Position numbers and translations under genes: made by a program. Under the pieces are notes generated by a model. That model searched no databases. It was not told the DNA's origin and worked only from the letters and a program-made list of their open reading frames with translations. From UBA4085 sp964556755 (GTDB lineage: Bacteria > Acidobacteriota > Aminicenantia > Aminicenantales > UBA4085), in the NCBI GenBank assembly GCA_964556755.1, contig CAZKXI010000010.1, positions 34,911 to 98,910 of the forward strand: a DNA stretch of 64,000 nucleotides. The letters run 5' to 3'. The first letter of the stretch is position 1. Every line of letters starts with the position of its first letter. This document shows positions 8,119-16,358 of the stretch, piece by piece.

Positions 8119-8148
8119 GCCTCCCATCTCGACAGTATGAGGTATCCC

Positions 8149-8580
8149 ATGAAGCTCCCGGCAATCAAGACGGCTTTCGCACTGGCTCTGGTTTTAATCC
8201 TGCTTTCCGCTTGCAAGAGCAGCACGCCCACGACGACGCCGGATCCGGTCAATCCGAATTCCATCGATGTGACGGAAATCAAGGTCTGGAGCCAGGATCC
8301 CAATGGGACGCCGATTCAAATCAACGGAACCTATAAAAACGCCGAGAGCGAAGACATCTGGATGACCGGGACCATCACCTTCGGCGACAACGCCACGGGA
8401 GACCTCAGCAACAAGATCCTGGTCAAAGCCAATACGGAAGCGAACTGGACGATCGAAGCCCTGCACTGGTACGCGGGACCTGTCATGAACACGACCGTGA
8501 CCATCAAGGTCACGGTCTCGGTCGCCTATAAAGCCGGGACTCTGACCGACTCCTTATCGAAGAGCTGGTACGTGATCTGA
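8149..8580 (+). CDS. Small lipoprotein of unknown function
   Basis: The ATG at 8149 is preferred over the one at 8137 because GAGGT lies 5 nt before it. The 143-residue product carries a lipoprotein signal ending in the lipobox LLSAC, then a Ser/Thr/Pro-rich linker (SSTPTTTPDPVNP) and a beta-rich domain of about 110 residues with many Thr and Asn. It would sit on a membrane surface facing the periplasm. No family is recognised. The lipobox-plus-STP layout resembles the lipoprotein at 44461-45063, though the domains differ. It is convergent with the gene that ends at 8610, with only 29 nt between. Confidence 0.65.
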   Translation: MKLPAIKTAFALALVLILLSACKSSTPTTTPDPVNPNSIDVTEIKVWSQDPNGTPIQINGTYKNAESEDIWMTGTITFGDNATGDLSNKILVKANTEANWTIEALHWYAGPVMNTTVTIKVTVSVAYKAGTLTDSLSKSWYVI

Positions 8581-8609
8581 ACCGAATCTCGCAGCTGCCG
8601 GCCAGGAGA

Positions 8610-10043
8610 TTACAAGCCCTTGATCAGCTGCGGATAGCGGCGGCCGATGATCGCCCGGTCTTCCTCCGGGAGGCCGGCCAAAGAGACGGGAGCGTCCTGG
8701 GGGCGAGTCCCTTTTTGATTGATCCGGTTCAGGAGGCTCCAATTGCGCCCCATCCCCTCGGGCTCCTTCGCGGGAAGATCGTAGCGGGTGAAGTCGATGA
8801 CCGACTCCGGCCCGTTCGACCTCCAGTCGCGCAGCAAAGCCAGCCGGAAGTCCCGGTTCATGAACCAGCGGATCTCCTTGTCGGCGTCCGAGCCGCCGAT
8901 GCCCGAGCCGCGCTGGACGAACCGGTAGTCGAGACCGGCGTTGTCAGGAAAGCGCTCCTGCCAAGCCTGGCCGAATTCCCCCTGGGTGGGGCACAGCGCC
9001 TCCGGCCACCTCCGCCGCATCTCGGTCAGCCAGCGAGTCAGGACCTCGAGGCCGCCGAATTGCATGACCAGGCAGACCTCCCAGCAGTCGGTCACCCAAG
9101 CGAAGCCGTTGAGCCGGAAGCCCGCGTCGAAATGGACCGCGGTCGTGGCCAGCATTTGGGCCAGGCCTCTCTCATGCCCCAGGTTGCGAACCGTCTCGAT
9201 GGGGCCGACGCCCATGCGGCTGTTGAAACCGTCGGCGAAACCGGCCCGGCGCGCGGCCAGAAAATCGCACGTCCAGCCGTCCAGGTTGACGCAGTCGATG
9301 AGGTCCCCGCGGCCCTGGGCCGGCTTGAGGAAGTGCTCCCGGCTCGGGTAGTAGGGATAGGCGATCGATCCGTCGCCGTCGCCGTTATCGATGGCGTACT
9401 GGCTCCAGATGTTGCCCTGGCAGACGTGGATGCCCTCCCGCTCGGCCAGCCAGCGAAGGCTGTCCGAAGCCAGGAAGCCGGCCAGCACGCTGCGGGGCCG
9501 GTAACCGCCCCCGACGATGTCCGACACGGCCTGCAGAGCCTCATGCAGGTCGCGGTTGACCTCGTCCCGGGTGTTATACATCGGGGCGAAGTAGCCGCCC
9601 GGGATGAACGTGACCTCGTCGCCGAACTCGTCGTGAAAGCCTTTGACCAGGCGGCGAATCTCCCGGTAGTTGGGGCGGTCATCCCGCAGGGCCAGCCAGC
9701 TCAGGGCCCAGGTCATGCGGCCGCCGGGGAAGCCCGCGGCGAAGGCCGACCGCAGGGAGCGGACGGCCTCGGGCGTGTGGACGGCGGCCTCGTCCTCGCC
9801 CTCGACGCGGTCGCGCCGGACCTCGATCTGGTTGACCCGGATGACCGAGTTGAAAGTGAAGAAGCGGTTGCCGTCCAGGCGCGGGAGAAGCGCGTCACCG
9901 GGTGGCGGCTGGGAGTTTCCGAGTGAAGCGCCGAGCGGGCCGGGCCGGAATCCGCGGGCTCCGCGGGCCGACGCCCCGGACGCGAGCGCGCCCGCCGCGG
10001 CGGCGCCGGCGAGACCTAAAAAACGGCGCCGATCGATTCTCAT
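8610..10043 (-). CDS. Tat-exported DUF3863/DUF3864-like protein
   Basis: The 477-residue protein begins with a twin-arginine signal (DRRRFLGLAG followed by an Ala-rich hydrophobic stretch), so it is probably exported folded. The body has long conserved-looking blocks such as FNSVIRVNQIEV, GGRMTWALSWLAL, FIPGGYFAPMYNTRDEVNRD and GSGIGGSDADKEIRWF. I recall these blocks from the Bacteroides proteins named DUF3863/DUF3864, which have a polysaccharide-deacetylase-like or glycosidase-like fold. That recall is not verified and no catalytic activity is assigned. Blocks like HVCQGNIWSQYAIDNGDGDG, rich in Trp, Asp and Asn, fit a carbohydrate-processing pocket. The gene lies 70 nt downstream of the alpha/beta hydrolase gene on the same strand. 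Confidence 0.6.
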   Translation of the reverse strand: MRIDRRRFLGLAGAAAAGALASGASARGARGFRPGPLGASLGNSQPPPGDALLPRLDGNRFFTFNSVIRVNQIEVRRDRVEGEDEAAVHTPEAVRSLRSAFAAGFPGGRMTWALSWLALRDDRPNYREIRRLVKGFHDEFGDEVTFIPGGYFAPMYNTRDEVNRDLHEALQAVSDIVGGGYRPRSVLAGFLASDSLRWLAEREGIHVCQGNIWSQYAIDNGDGDGSIAYPYYPSREHFLKPAQGRGDLIDCVNLDGWTCDFLAARRAGFADGFNSRMGVGPIETVRNLGHERGLAQMLATTAVHFDAGFRLNGFAWVTDCWEVCLVMQFGGLEVLTRWLTEMRRRWPEALCPTQGEFGQAWQERFPDNAGLDYRFVQRGSGIGGSDADKEIRWFMNRDFRLALLRDWRSNGPESVIDFTRYDLPAKEPEGMGRNWSLLNRINQKGTRPQDAPVSLAGLPEEDRAIIGRRYPQLIKGL

Positions 10044-10113
10044 GGGCGAGCCGAACTATAGCCGGACGGGCCGCGGGGGTCAAATCAACGGCTCAGAGCG
10101 GTTGGGCCTTCAT

Positions 10114-11160
10114 TCACTTCAGGAAATCCAGCAAGATCCTATTGACCGTCTCCGTGTGGGTGAACATCAGGTCGTGACCTGTGCCGGGGATGATCTCGGA
10201 GCGGATGCCGGGGTTGACCCGGCGGAGCCTGGCCGCGGCGGCGCTCGCGTCGTAGACCGTCTCGTTCCCGCCGGCCAGGAAGAGCACCGGCATGGTCAGT
10301 CTTTGGAGATCGCCGTCCGAGAGCACCGTCGGGTTGATCGGCCGCTTGAACTTGAAGCTCCGCAAGGACAGCGTGTAGTAGTCGATCCGGTCTTCCACAA
10401 GCCGCCGGCCGGACTCGCCCTGCTCGGCCAGGTCCTTCCAGACCCAGTACATGATCATGCGGGAGAAGCCCCGCGCCGGAATCAGTGTCGCGATCATGCG
10501 CAGCAGGTACAGGCTCGGCGGCGGGAGCACCGTGAAGGCGGGAGCGACGAGCGCCAGCCTGTCCAGTCGTTCCGGGTGGCGCAGGGCGTATTGGCCGACC
10601 GCCCAGCCGCCGAACGAATACCCGACAAGCCGCACCTTCCCCTCCAGCTGAAGGGCGTCGAACAGCTCATGAAGCCAGGCGGCCATGTCCGCCCCGTCCT
10701 TCATCTCCCGGGTATAGACGCTTCGCCCGTAGTCGTAGATGTTGTCGAGGGCATATGTGCGGTATCCCTCCGACAAGGCCTCGATGTTCGCGTGCCAGAT
10801 CAGGGAGCAGGACCCGCCCCCGGGCAGCAGGACCAGCGGAGGCGCGTCCGGCGGCCCGCTGATCCTCATGAACGTTGTGCCGAAGGACGTCTGGACCAGC
10901 CTCTCTTCCGAGGCGAGCGGCCACCGGCGGGCCTGCCGGTCCTCGAGGGCCAGATAGCGCGCCTTGGCTTGCGGCGATTTGAAGGGGTGGAATTCGGACA
11001 TTTCCATAGGGTCCGGGCCCGCGATCACCGCGAAATAGACCCAGGCGAAGAGCGCGATCAGAATCAGGAGAACCGAACCCAGCCCGATCAGAATCCCTCT
11101 CAGGATGCGAGATCCGATCCCACGCCGCTTCCGGTCTTTCGCGTCCTTTGGGTCAGTCAT
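10114..11160 (-). CDS. Membrane-anchored alpha/beta hydrolase
   Basis: The start at 11160 gives a 348-residue protein with a charged N-terminus (DPKDAKDRKRRG) and one membrane helix at about residues 20-45. An alpha/beta-hydrolase domain follows, probably outside the cytoplasmic membrane. The nucleophile elbow GYSFGG and the final GTGHDLMF with the catalytic His are visible, and the oxyanion region is LLPGGGSC. The acid residue is probably the Asp or Glu in LFLAGGNETVYD. Substrate unknown; esterase, lipase or peptidase activities are all compatible. The membrane gene at 11172-11582 ends 11 nt before this start on the same strand, and the two probably form an operon. Confidence 0.8.
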   Translation of the reverse strand: MTDPKDAKDRKRRGIGSRILRGILIGLGSVLLILIALFAWVYFAVIAGPDPMEMSEFHPFKSPQAKARYLALEDRQARRWPLASEERLVQTSFGTTFMRISGPPDAPPLVLLPGGGSCSLIWHANIEALSEGYRTYALDNIYDYGRSVYTREMKDGADMAAWLHELFDALQLEGKVRLVGYSFGGWAVGQYALRHPERLDRLALVAPAFTVLPPPSLYLLRMIATLIPARGFSRMIMYWVWKDLAEQGESGRRLVEDRIDYYTLSLRSFKFKRPINPTVLSDGDLQRLTMPVLFLAGGNETVYDASAAAARLRRVNPGIRSEIIPGTGHDLMFTHTETVNRILLDFLK

Positions 11161-11171
11161 CGTGCCGCCTC

Positions 11172-11582
11172 CTAGTCCCGCAAAACCATCACCGCTCCGG
11201 TGAATCCGATGCAAAACGCCATGAATCCGAGGATAAGCCAGAAGGCATACTCCAAGAGATTGGGCGGCCTGCTCAAGAAGCTGGCGGAGGGAATCAGCGG
11301 GAAGTAATAGACGTCCAGTTGGCCGCTTTCGGGAAGCTTGTCGATCCGCCCGGACCGGTGGAAGGTCTTGACGTCGACCCGGTAGGCGACCTTGATCTTG
11401 TAGAACGTGATCTCGGCGCCCGAGTTATACATGCGAAGCCATTGGTCGCTGTCGTGGATCTCGCCGACTGCTTTAGCCCGGCCGAAGACTAGCAAAAAGC
11501 TCGGCTTCACGAAGAGCATGAACAAGACCAAGCAGGCGAGACCGGCAAGCGCTCCAACCCCCAGCAGAGTCTTGTCTTTCAT
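11172..11582 (-). CDS. Small membrane protein, DUF3592-like topology
   Basis: The 136-residue product has two membrane helices, one at the N-terminus (LGVGALAGLACLVLFMLFV) and one at the C-terminus (EYAFWLILGFMAFCIGFTGAVM). A hydrophilic beta-rich central loop of about 70 residues lies between them. This is the layout of DUF3592-type proteins; the identity is suggested by topology only. It is followed 11 nt later by the hydrolase gene. Confidence 0.5.
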   Translation of the reverse strand: MKDKTLLGVGALAGLACLVLFMLFVKPSFLLVFGRAKAVGEIHDSDQWLRMYNSGAEITFYKIKVAYRVDVKTFHRSGRIDKLPESGQLDVYYFPLIPSASFLSRPPNLLEYAFWLILGFMAFCIGFTGAVMVLRD

Positions 11583-12227
11583 GGTGTCGCCCCTCCCTCA
11601 AATCCGCAGGATGACTCCGGAGGATGTCCCCCATCCGGTTCGACCCTCTTCGACGACCGCAGCCTCCCGGGGCGCTTCTGGATCACCCCGATTCTAGACG
11701 CGTCCTCGCCAAAGTGTCAAACATGCGCACCATGGCTCAGGGACGTTCCCGCATCACGGCTGTTTTGGAGACATGATCGGTAAGAGAGGGGGGATATGTC
11801 AGCGCTTCTGCCCAAAGCGCTTCCAGTTCTTCTTAGTGTATTACCCACCCTACTCCCGAATAGGGCCTTTTCGGCCTGGACAACGCGCCAAGATTGCCCC
11901 GCGCGTTCCCCAGTTAAGAATCTTGGAATCTACCCCCCTGCCCCCCTACAGAGAGAGGGGGGCCTGGACAACGCGCCAAGATTGCCCCGCGCGTTCCCCA
12001 GTTAGGAATCTTNNNNNNNNNNNNNNNNNNNNNNNNNNNNNNNNNNNNNNNNNNNNNNNNNNNNNNNNNNNNNNNNNNNNNNNNNNNNNNNNNNNNNNNN
12101 NNNNNNNNNNNNGGCCTGGACAACGCGCCAAGATTGCCCCGCGCGTTCCCCAGTTAAGAATCTTGGAATCTACCCCCCTGCCCCCCTACAGAGAGAGGGG
12201 GGCCTGGACAACGCGCGGGGAAAGGAA
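11583..12227. other. Gene-free stretch with tandem repeats and an assembly gap
   Basis: No coding frame with a ribosome-binding site or recognisable product was found. The right part is built of 88-bp tandem repeats interrupted by 100 Ns (12013-12112). The left part (11583-11872) has no notable signal beyond ordinary intergenic sequence. Confidence 0.6.
11873..12215. repeat. 88-bp tandem repeat array spanning the scaffold gap
   Basis: The unit begins GGCCTGGACAACGCGCCAAG, includes CCCCGCGCGTTCCCCAGTTA, and ends in CCCCCCTACAGAGAGAGGGG. Unit starts are at 11873, 11961, 12113 and 12201, so the period is 88 on both sides of the Ns. The unit at 11873-11960 and the one at 12113-12200 are identical. 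The 11961 unit differs once (TTAGGAATC for TTAAGAATC) and the 12201 unit is cut off after 15 nt. The gap is probably an array too repetitive to assemble, so its true length is unknown. The C-run/G-run around TACAGAGAGAG could fold as a hairpin. Confidence 0.85.
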
Positions 12228-12304
12228 TGGCGGGGCCGACGAGACTTGAACTCGCGACCTCTGACGTGACAGGCCAGCGTTCTAACCAACTGAACTACGG
12301 CCCC
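12228..12304 (-). tRNA. tRNA-Asp (GTC)
   Basis: On the minus strand GGGGCCG (12304-12298) pairs with CGGCCCC (12238-12232), followed by the discriminator G and an encoded CCA (12230-12228). The anticodon loop CTGTCAC gives anticodon GTC. The T-loop reads GAGTTCAAGTCTC. Length is 77 nt. Confidence 0.95.
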
Positions 12305-12390
12305 GCCCGGGGAAGCGGCGGGATTATAGCCGGAACGGCCTTTCGATGCAATAACCTAAGAACAGTCCCGGCGCGCGGCCGAACGACGCC

Positions 12391-13281
12391 CTACATCTTC
12401 TCCAGGGCGGCGATCCGCTCCTCGACCGGCGGGTGGGTGCTGAACAGCCGGTTCAGCTTGCCCTTGTGGTCGAGCAGCGGATTGGCGATGTAGAGGTGGG
12501 CGGTGGCCTTGTTGGCCGCCTCCAACGGCTCCCGGTCAGCGGCGATCTTGCGCAAGGCCGAAGCCAGGCCGGCCGGGTAGCGGGTCAACTCGGCCGCGCC
12601 GGCGTCGGCCAGAAACTCGCGCTTGCGCGAGATGGCCATGCGGATCAGCGTGGCCGCGATGGGGGCCAGGACGGCCAGCAGGAGGCCGACGGCGATCAGG
12701 ATCGCATCGCCGCCGCTCTTGTCGCGCCCGCCCCGCCGCGCCCGCCCGCCCCAGACGAAGCTGCGCAGAATCCAGTCGCTGAGCAGGGCCATGATTCCGA
12801 CCAGGACCACGACCAGGGTCATCAGCCGGATGTCATAGAACCGGATGTGGGTCATCTCGTGGGCCACCACGCCCTCCAACTCGGCCCGGTTCATCTTCTG
12901 GAGCAGGCCCGTGGTGACGCAGATGACGGCGTGCTTCGGGTCGCGCCCGGTGGCGAAGGCGTTGGGCGCGGAGTCGTCGATGACGTAGCAGCGCGGGGCG
13001 GGGATGCCGGCCGCTAAGGTCAGCCCCTCGACCACGTTGACCAGGTAGGGAAACTCCTCCTTGGTCGCCGGACGGGCTTTGCTGATGGACAGGGCGATCT
13101 TGTCGCTGGCGTAGTAGCTGCCCAGGGCCGAGACCAGGGCGAAGACGACGGCGACGGCGATCCCCGGCGCGCCCCACTCGGTCAGGTAGCTGAAGGCGTA
13201 GCCCAGGGCGGCGATGGCCAGGATAAAGAGGAAGATCAAGGCCGCGGACTTGCGCTTATTCGCGGCGATCTGCTCGTACAT
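12391..13281 (-). CDS. htpX: HtpX-like M48 membrane zinc metalloprotease
   Basis: The 296-residue protein has two N-terminal membrane helices (about 12-30 and 40-55). The M48 zinc motif HEMTH is at 141-145, and two more membrane segments (about 151-170 and 195-215) are followed by the conserved RKREFLADAGAAELT with the third zinc ligand. The C-terminal STHPPVEERIAALE is typical of HtpX. It would degrade damaged membrane proteins at the cytoplasmic face. It follows lemA by 16 nt on the same strand, and LemA-M48 pairs are common in many phyla. Length and all motifs are normal. Confidence 0.92.
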   Translation of the reverse strand: MYEQIAANKRKSAALIFLFILAIAALGYAFSYLTEWGAPGIAVAVVFALVSALGSYYASDKIALSISKARPATKEEFPYLVNVVEGLTLAAGIPAPRCYVIDDSAPNAFATGRDPKHAVICVTTGLLQKMNRAELEGVVAHEMTHIRFYDIRLMTLVVVLVGIMALLSDWILRSFVWGGRARRGGRDKSGGDAILIAVGLLLAVLAPIAATLIRMAISRKREFLADAGAAELTRYPAGLASALRKIAADREPLEAANKATAHLYIANPLLDHKGKLNRLFSTHPPVEERIAALEKM

Positions 13282-13297
13282 GCCGAGCCTGTCCGGG

Positions 13298-13852
13298 TCA
13301 GAACTGGACCTTCACCGGCTCCTTGGCCGCGGCCTCGGTGATCTCGAAGTACTCCCGCTCCTTGAACCCGAACATGTTGGCGATCAGGTTGGAGGGGAAG
13401 ACCTGCTGCTTCTGGTTGAACTTCATGACCGTGTCGTTGTAGAACTGCCGGGCGTAGGCGATCTTGCCCTCGGTCCCGGAAAGCTCCTCCTGCAGCATCA
13501 TGAAGTTCTGGTTGGCCTTCAGGTCGGGGTAGGCCTCGGCCACGGCGAACAGCGACTTGAGGGCCCCCTGCAGCTGCGTCTCGGCGGCGCCCTGGTCCTT
13601 GACCGTGCCGGCGGCCATGGCCTTGGTCCGGGCCTCGGTCACGCTCTGGAAGACGCCGGACTCGTGCTTGGCGTAGCCCTTGACCGTCTCGATCAGGTTG
13701 GGGATCAGGTCGTAGCGGCGCTTCAGCTGGACGTCCACCTGCGACCAGGCGTTCTGGCAGCGGTTGCGCAGGGCGATGAGGCCGTTGTAGATGCCGACGG
13801 CGGCCACCAGCAGGACGCCGATGATGATCAAAAACAGGACCAATGGGGCCAT
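13298..13852 (-). CDS. lemA: LemA family protein
   Basis: The 184-residue protein has one N-terminal membrane helix (LVLFLIIIGVLLVAAVGIYN). A LemA four-helix region follows, with the family patterns RNRCQNAWSQVDVQLKRRYDLIPNL and, near the C-terminus, AYARQFYNDTVMKFNQ then FPSNLIANMFGF. The role is poorly defined; it is generally a membrane-attached scaffold associated with HtpX-like proteases. A good AAGGAG precedes the ATG. It is first in a two-gene operon with htpX. Confidence 0.92.
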   Translation of the reverse strand: MAPLVLFLIIIGVLLVAAVGIYNGLIALRNRCQNAWSQVDVQLKRRYDLIPNLIETVKGYAKHESGVFQSVTEARTKAMAAGTVKDQGAAETQLQGALKSLFAVAEAYPDLKANQNFMMLQEELSGTEGKIAYARQFYNDTVMKFNQKQQVFPSNLIANMFGFKEREYFEITEAAAKEPVKVQF

Positions 13853-13945
13853 GGCGCTCTCCTTGGAGTGGGATGCTCCCCCTCAGAATAGCCGCGAAAA
13901 GGCGAAAAATCAAGGTCTTGGGCTGCGCCGGGAGGCCGGGATTCA

Positions 13946-13975
13946 TTGACTTGGGATTTGGGGCAAGGCTATAAT
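13946..13975 (+). promoter_or_regulatory. Sigma-70-type promoter of gltA
   Basis: TTGACT (13946-13951), an 18-nt spacer and a perfect TATAAT (13970-13975) lie 61 nt before the citrate synthase start codon. Confidence 0.75.
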
Positions 13976-14036
13976 GCAGTGCCCTCAAGGGCGGGCGAGG
14001 GGCTCTATCTCGCCCATCTCAAAGGAGGTTCACCGA

Positions 14037-15353
14037 ATGTCGGCACTCAAGGAAAGATTCCAGGCCAAGATCGGGCCCATGCGCGAGAGGTACCAGAAGA
14101 TCCTCAAGGAGCATGGCGAGATGAAGATCGGGGACTCGACGATCGCCCAGACCTACGGCGGCATGCGCTCCATCAAGTGCATGCTCTGGGAGACCTCGGC
14201 CCTCGATCCCAACGAAGGCATCCGCTTCCGCGGCTTCACCATCCCGGAGCTGCAGGCCAAGCTGCCCAAGCTGCCCGGCACCGGCGAGCCCCTGCCCGAA
14301 GGCCTCTTCTACCTCCTCCTGATGGGCGAGATCCCGACCCTCGAGGAAGCCCTGGCCGTCGGCGAAGACTGGAAGAAGCGGGCCCAGCTGCCCGACTACC
14401 TGCTAAAAGTCCTGGACTCCCTGCCGCAGGACATGCACCCGATGACCCAGTTCTCGCTGGCCATCCTGGCCCTGCAGAAGGACTCCAAGTTCGCCGCCCA
14501 GTACCGGGCCGGCATGCACAAGCTCAGCTACTGGGATCCCATGTACGAAGATGTCATGGACATCATCGCCAAGCTCCCGGAGATCGCGGCCCGCATCTAC
14601 ATGCGCTGCTACAAGGGCGCCAAGTATATCGCCCCCGATCCGAAGCTGGACTGGGCGGCCAACCTGGCCCACCAGATCGGCATCGACAAGCCGGACTTCT
14701 ACGACCTGATGCGGCTGTACCTGTGCATCCACAGCGACCACGAGGGCGGCAACGTCTCGGCCCACACCTGCCACCTGGTCGGCTCGGCCCTGTCCGACGC
14801 CTACTACTCCCTGTCGGCGGCCATGGACGGGCTGGCCGGCCCGCTGCACGGCCTGGCCAACCAGGAAGTCCTGCGCTGGATCATGGACACCATGAAGGAC
14901 CTCGGCGGCGTTCCGACCCAGGAGCAGCTGACCAAGTACCTCTGGGACACCCTGAACGGCGGCAAGGTCATCCCGGGATACGGCCACGCCGTCCTGCGCA
15001 AGACCGACCCCCGCTACGTCGCCCAGCGCGAGTTCGCCCTCAAGCACCTGCCCGACTACGACATGTTCCGGGTCGTCAGCGACATCTACCAGGTCGCTCC
15101 GGACATCCTGCTGAAGCACGGCAAGGCCAAGAACCCGTGGCCGAACGTCGACGCCCACTCCGGCGTCCTGCTGTACTACTACGGCGTCACCGAGTACGAC
15201 TTCTACACGGTCTTCTTCGGCGTCAGCCGGGCCATCGGCATCCTGTCCCAGCTCATCTGGAGCCGGGCCACGGGCCTGCCGCTGGAGCGGCCCAAGTCCG
15301 TCACGACCGAGTGGGTCGAGGCTCAGATCAAGGCCGCCCAGCAGCCCAAGTAA
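14037..15353 (+). CDS. gltA: Citrate synthase, mitochondrial/eukaryote-like type
   Basis: The 438-residue enzyme condenses oxaloacetate and acetyl-CoA to citrate. The start follows AAAGGAGG at 14021. The catalytic triad of the pig-heart enzyme is readable: His271 in GPLHGLANQEVL, His317 in GYGHAVLRKTDPR and Asp372 in VDAHSGVLL, with the oxaloacetate-binding SDHEGGNVSAHT at 233-244. These blocks and the length match the mitochondrial-type subfamily rather than the NADH-inhibited E. coli type. The gene is monocistronic, with its own promoter and a strong terminator. In an anaerobic lifestyle it may feed glutamate synthesis rather than a full oxidative cycle (inference). Confidence 0.95.
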   Translation: MSALKERFQAKIGPMRERYQKILKEHGEMKIGDSTIAQTYGGMRSIKCMLWETSALDPNEGIRFRGFTIPELQAKLPKLPGTGEPLPEGLFYLLLMGEIPTLEEALAVGEDWKKRAQLPDYLLKVLDSLPQDMHPMTQFSLAILALQKDSKFAAQYRAGMHKLSYWDPMYEDVMDIIAKLPEIAARIYMRCYKGAKYIAPDPKLDWAANLAHQIGIDKPDFYDLMRLYLCIHSDHEGGNVSAHTCHLVGSALSDAYYSLSAAMDGLAGPLHGLANQEVLRWIMDTMKDLGGVPTQEQLTKYLWDTLNGGKVIPGYGHAVLRKTDPRYVAQREFALKHLPDYDMFRVVSDIYQVAPDILLKHGKAKNPWPNVDAHSGVLLYYYGVTEYDFYTVFFGVSRAIGILSQLIWSRATGLPLERPKSVTTEWVEAQIKAAQQPK

Positions 15354-15439
15354 GGGCGGCCGGCGATCGACGGCGCGGCCGGATGCGCGGCCGATAGAGC
15401 GGCCGGACGGTCCGACGGGCCGAGCGCCCGAGTTCGAGA

Positions 15440-15470
15440 GGGCGGCTCCTTCGGGAGCCGCCCTTTTTTT
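15440..15470 (+). terminator. Rho-independent terminator of gltA
   Basis: A perfect 10-bp stem GGGCGGCTCC / GGAGCCGCCC with a TTCG tetraloop is followed by seven T (15464-15470). The next promoter starts 1 nt later. Confidence 0.95.
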
Positions 15471-15471
15471 A

Positions 15472-15500
15472 TTGACTTGTAATGAGCATTTGCTCATAAT
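15472..15500 (+). promoter_or_regulatory. Promoter with palindromic operator for the DUF134/NifX-like pair
   Basis: TTGACT (15472-15477), a 17-nt spacer and CATAAT (15495-15500) form a promoter. The palindrome ATGAGCATTTGCTCAT (15482-15497; arms ATGAGCA/TGCTCAT) lies in the spacer and runs into the -10 box. Similar ATGAGCAT-based palindromes precede DUF134/NifX gene pairs in other anaerobes (recalled). The DUF134 protein encoded 18 nt downstream is the obvious binder, suggesting autorepression. Confidence 0.75.
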
Positions 15501-15517
15501 AGGGGCGAGATTCAGCC

Positions 15518-15952
15518 ATGCCCCGCCCCTTCTGCCCCCGTCGAATCGCCGGCCGGCCGGCCGCCCCCCTCTTTAAGCCGGCCGGTGTCTCCTGCCGCGG
15601 GCTCGACGAGGTCGTCATGACCCTGGACGAGTTCGAAGCCCTTCGCCTGGCCGACTTCGAGGGTCTCTACCACGAGCAAGCCGCGGCCCGCATGTCCGTC
15701 TCCCGGCCGACCTTCGGCCGGATCGTGGAATCGGCGCACCGCAAGACGGCGGACGCGCTGCTGCACGGCAAGTCCCTGCGCATCGAAGGCGGGCCGGTGG
15801 AGATCACCCGGCGGAGGTGCTGCCGCTATCATGACCGAGCAGAAGGCGAGCCGGGGCTGGGCGGAACCGCCCTGGCGGGTCCACACCCGACCTCCTGCGG
15901 CGGCGGCCGGAGGCGGAGGCACGGTTGTCAGCCATCTCAAGCCAAGGAGTAG
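15518..15952 (+). CDS. DUF134-family helix-turn-helix DNA-binding protein
   Basis: The 144-residue protein has the DUF134 layout: an N-terminal MPRPFCPRRI, a loop with Cys, then an HTH region resembling sigma region 4 (LDEFEALRLADFEGLYHEQAAARMSVSRPTFGRIVESAHRKTADAL, read in pieces). The C-terminal third is Gly/Arg/His-rich with several Cys. The family is thought to regulate metal- or cofactor-related NifX/NifB-like genes. It sits directly behind a promoter that overlaps a 16-bp palindrome and is followed 5 nt later by a NifX-like gene, so autoregulation of a two-gene operon is the likely arrangement (inference). Confidence 0.8.
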   Translation: MPRPFCPRRIAGRPAAPLFKPAGVSCRGLDEVVMTLDEFEALRLADFEGLYHEQAAARMSVSRPTFGRIVESAHRKTADALLHGKSLRIEGGPVEITRRRCCRYHDRAEGEPGLGGTALAGPHPTSCGGGRRRRHGCQPSQAKE

Positions 15953-15957
15953 CCATC

Positions 15958-16347
15958 ATGAATATCGCGATTCCCATTGAAGAGGACCAAGGCCTCGACA
16001 GCCTTATCTGCGGCCATTTCGGCTCGGCCCCGGGCTTCCTTATCGTCGACACCGAGACCTCAGCCTGCCGGGCCGTCTCCAACCGCAACCTCCATCACGT
16101 CCACGGAGCCTGCGCTCCCCTGGCTTCCCTGCAGGGCGAGAAGCTCGACGGGATCGTGGTCGGCGGCATCGGCGGCGGCGCCCTGGCCAAGCTGCGGGCG
16201 GCCGGCCTGGGCGTGTACCTGGCCCCCGCGCCGACGGTCCGCGGGACCCTCGAGGCCCTGAAAGCGGGCGCGCTGCCCAGCATCGAGCCCGGCATGGCCT
16301 GCGGGCACCACGGCCAGAGCCACGGCTGCGGCCACGGCCGGGACTGA
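15958..16347 (+). CDS. NifX/NifB-type FeMo-cofactor-domain protein
   Basis: The 129-residue protein is a stand-alone dinitrogenase iron-molybdenum cofactor domain (RNase H-like fold). The N-terminus MNIAIPIEEDQGLDS, the CGHFGSAPGFLIVD block and VGGIGGGALAKLRAAGLGVY are typical. A His/Cys-rich tail (CGHHGQSHGCGHGRD) could bind metal. No nitrogenase genes are nearby, so nitrogen fixation is not implied. Members of this family occur widely as small metal-cluster carriers, often next to DUF134 as here. AAGGAG precedes the ATG at 15958. The gene ends 11 nt before a segment duplicated across a scaffold gap. Confidence 0.85.
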   Translation: MNIAIPIEEDQGLDSLICGHFGSAPGFLIVDTETSACRAVSNRNLHHVHGACAPLASLQGEKLDGIVVGGIGGGALAKLRAAGLGVYLAPAPTVRGTLEALKAGALPSIEPGMACGHHGQSHGCGHGRD

Positions 16348-16358
16348 GTCGCAAAGGG

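Noticed and set aside
11873..12215. CRISPR array
   Set aside because: The 88-bp units are near-identical throughout and contiguous; there are no short repeats with unique spacers and no cas genes.
15958..16347. Evidence for nitrogen fixation
   Set aside because: The NifX-like domain is a stand-alone carrier protein; no nif structural genes are present.
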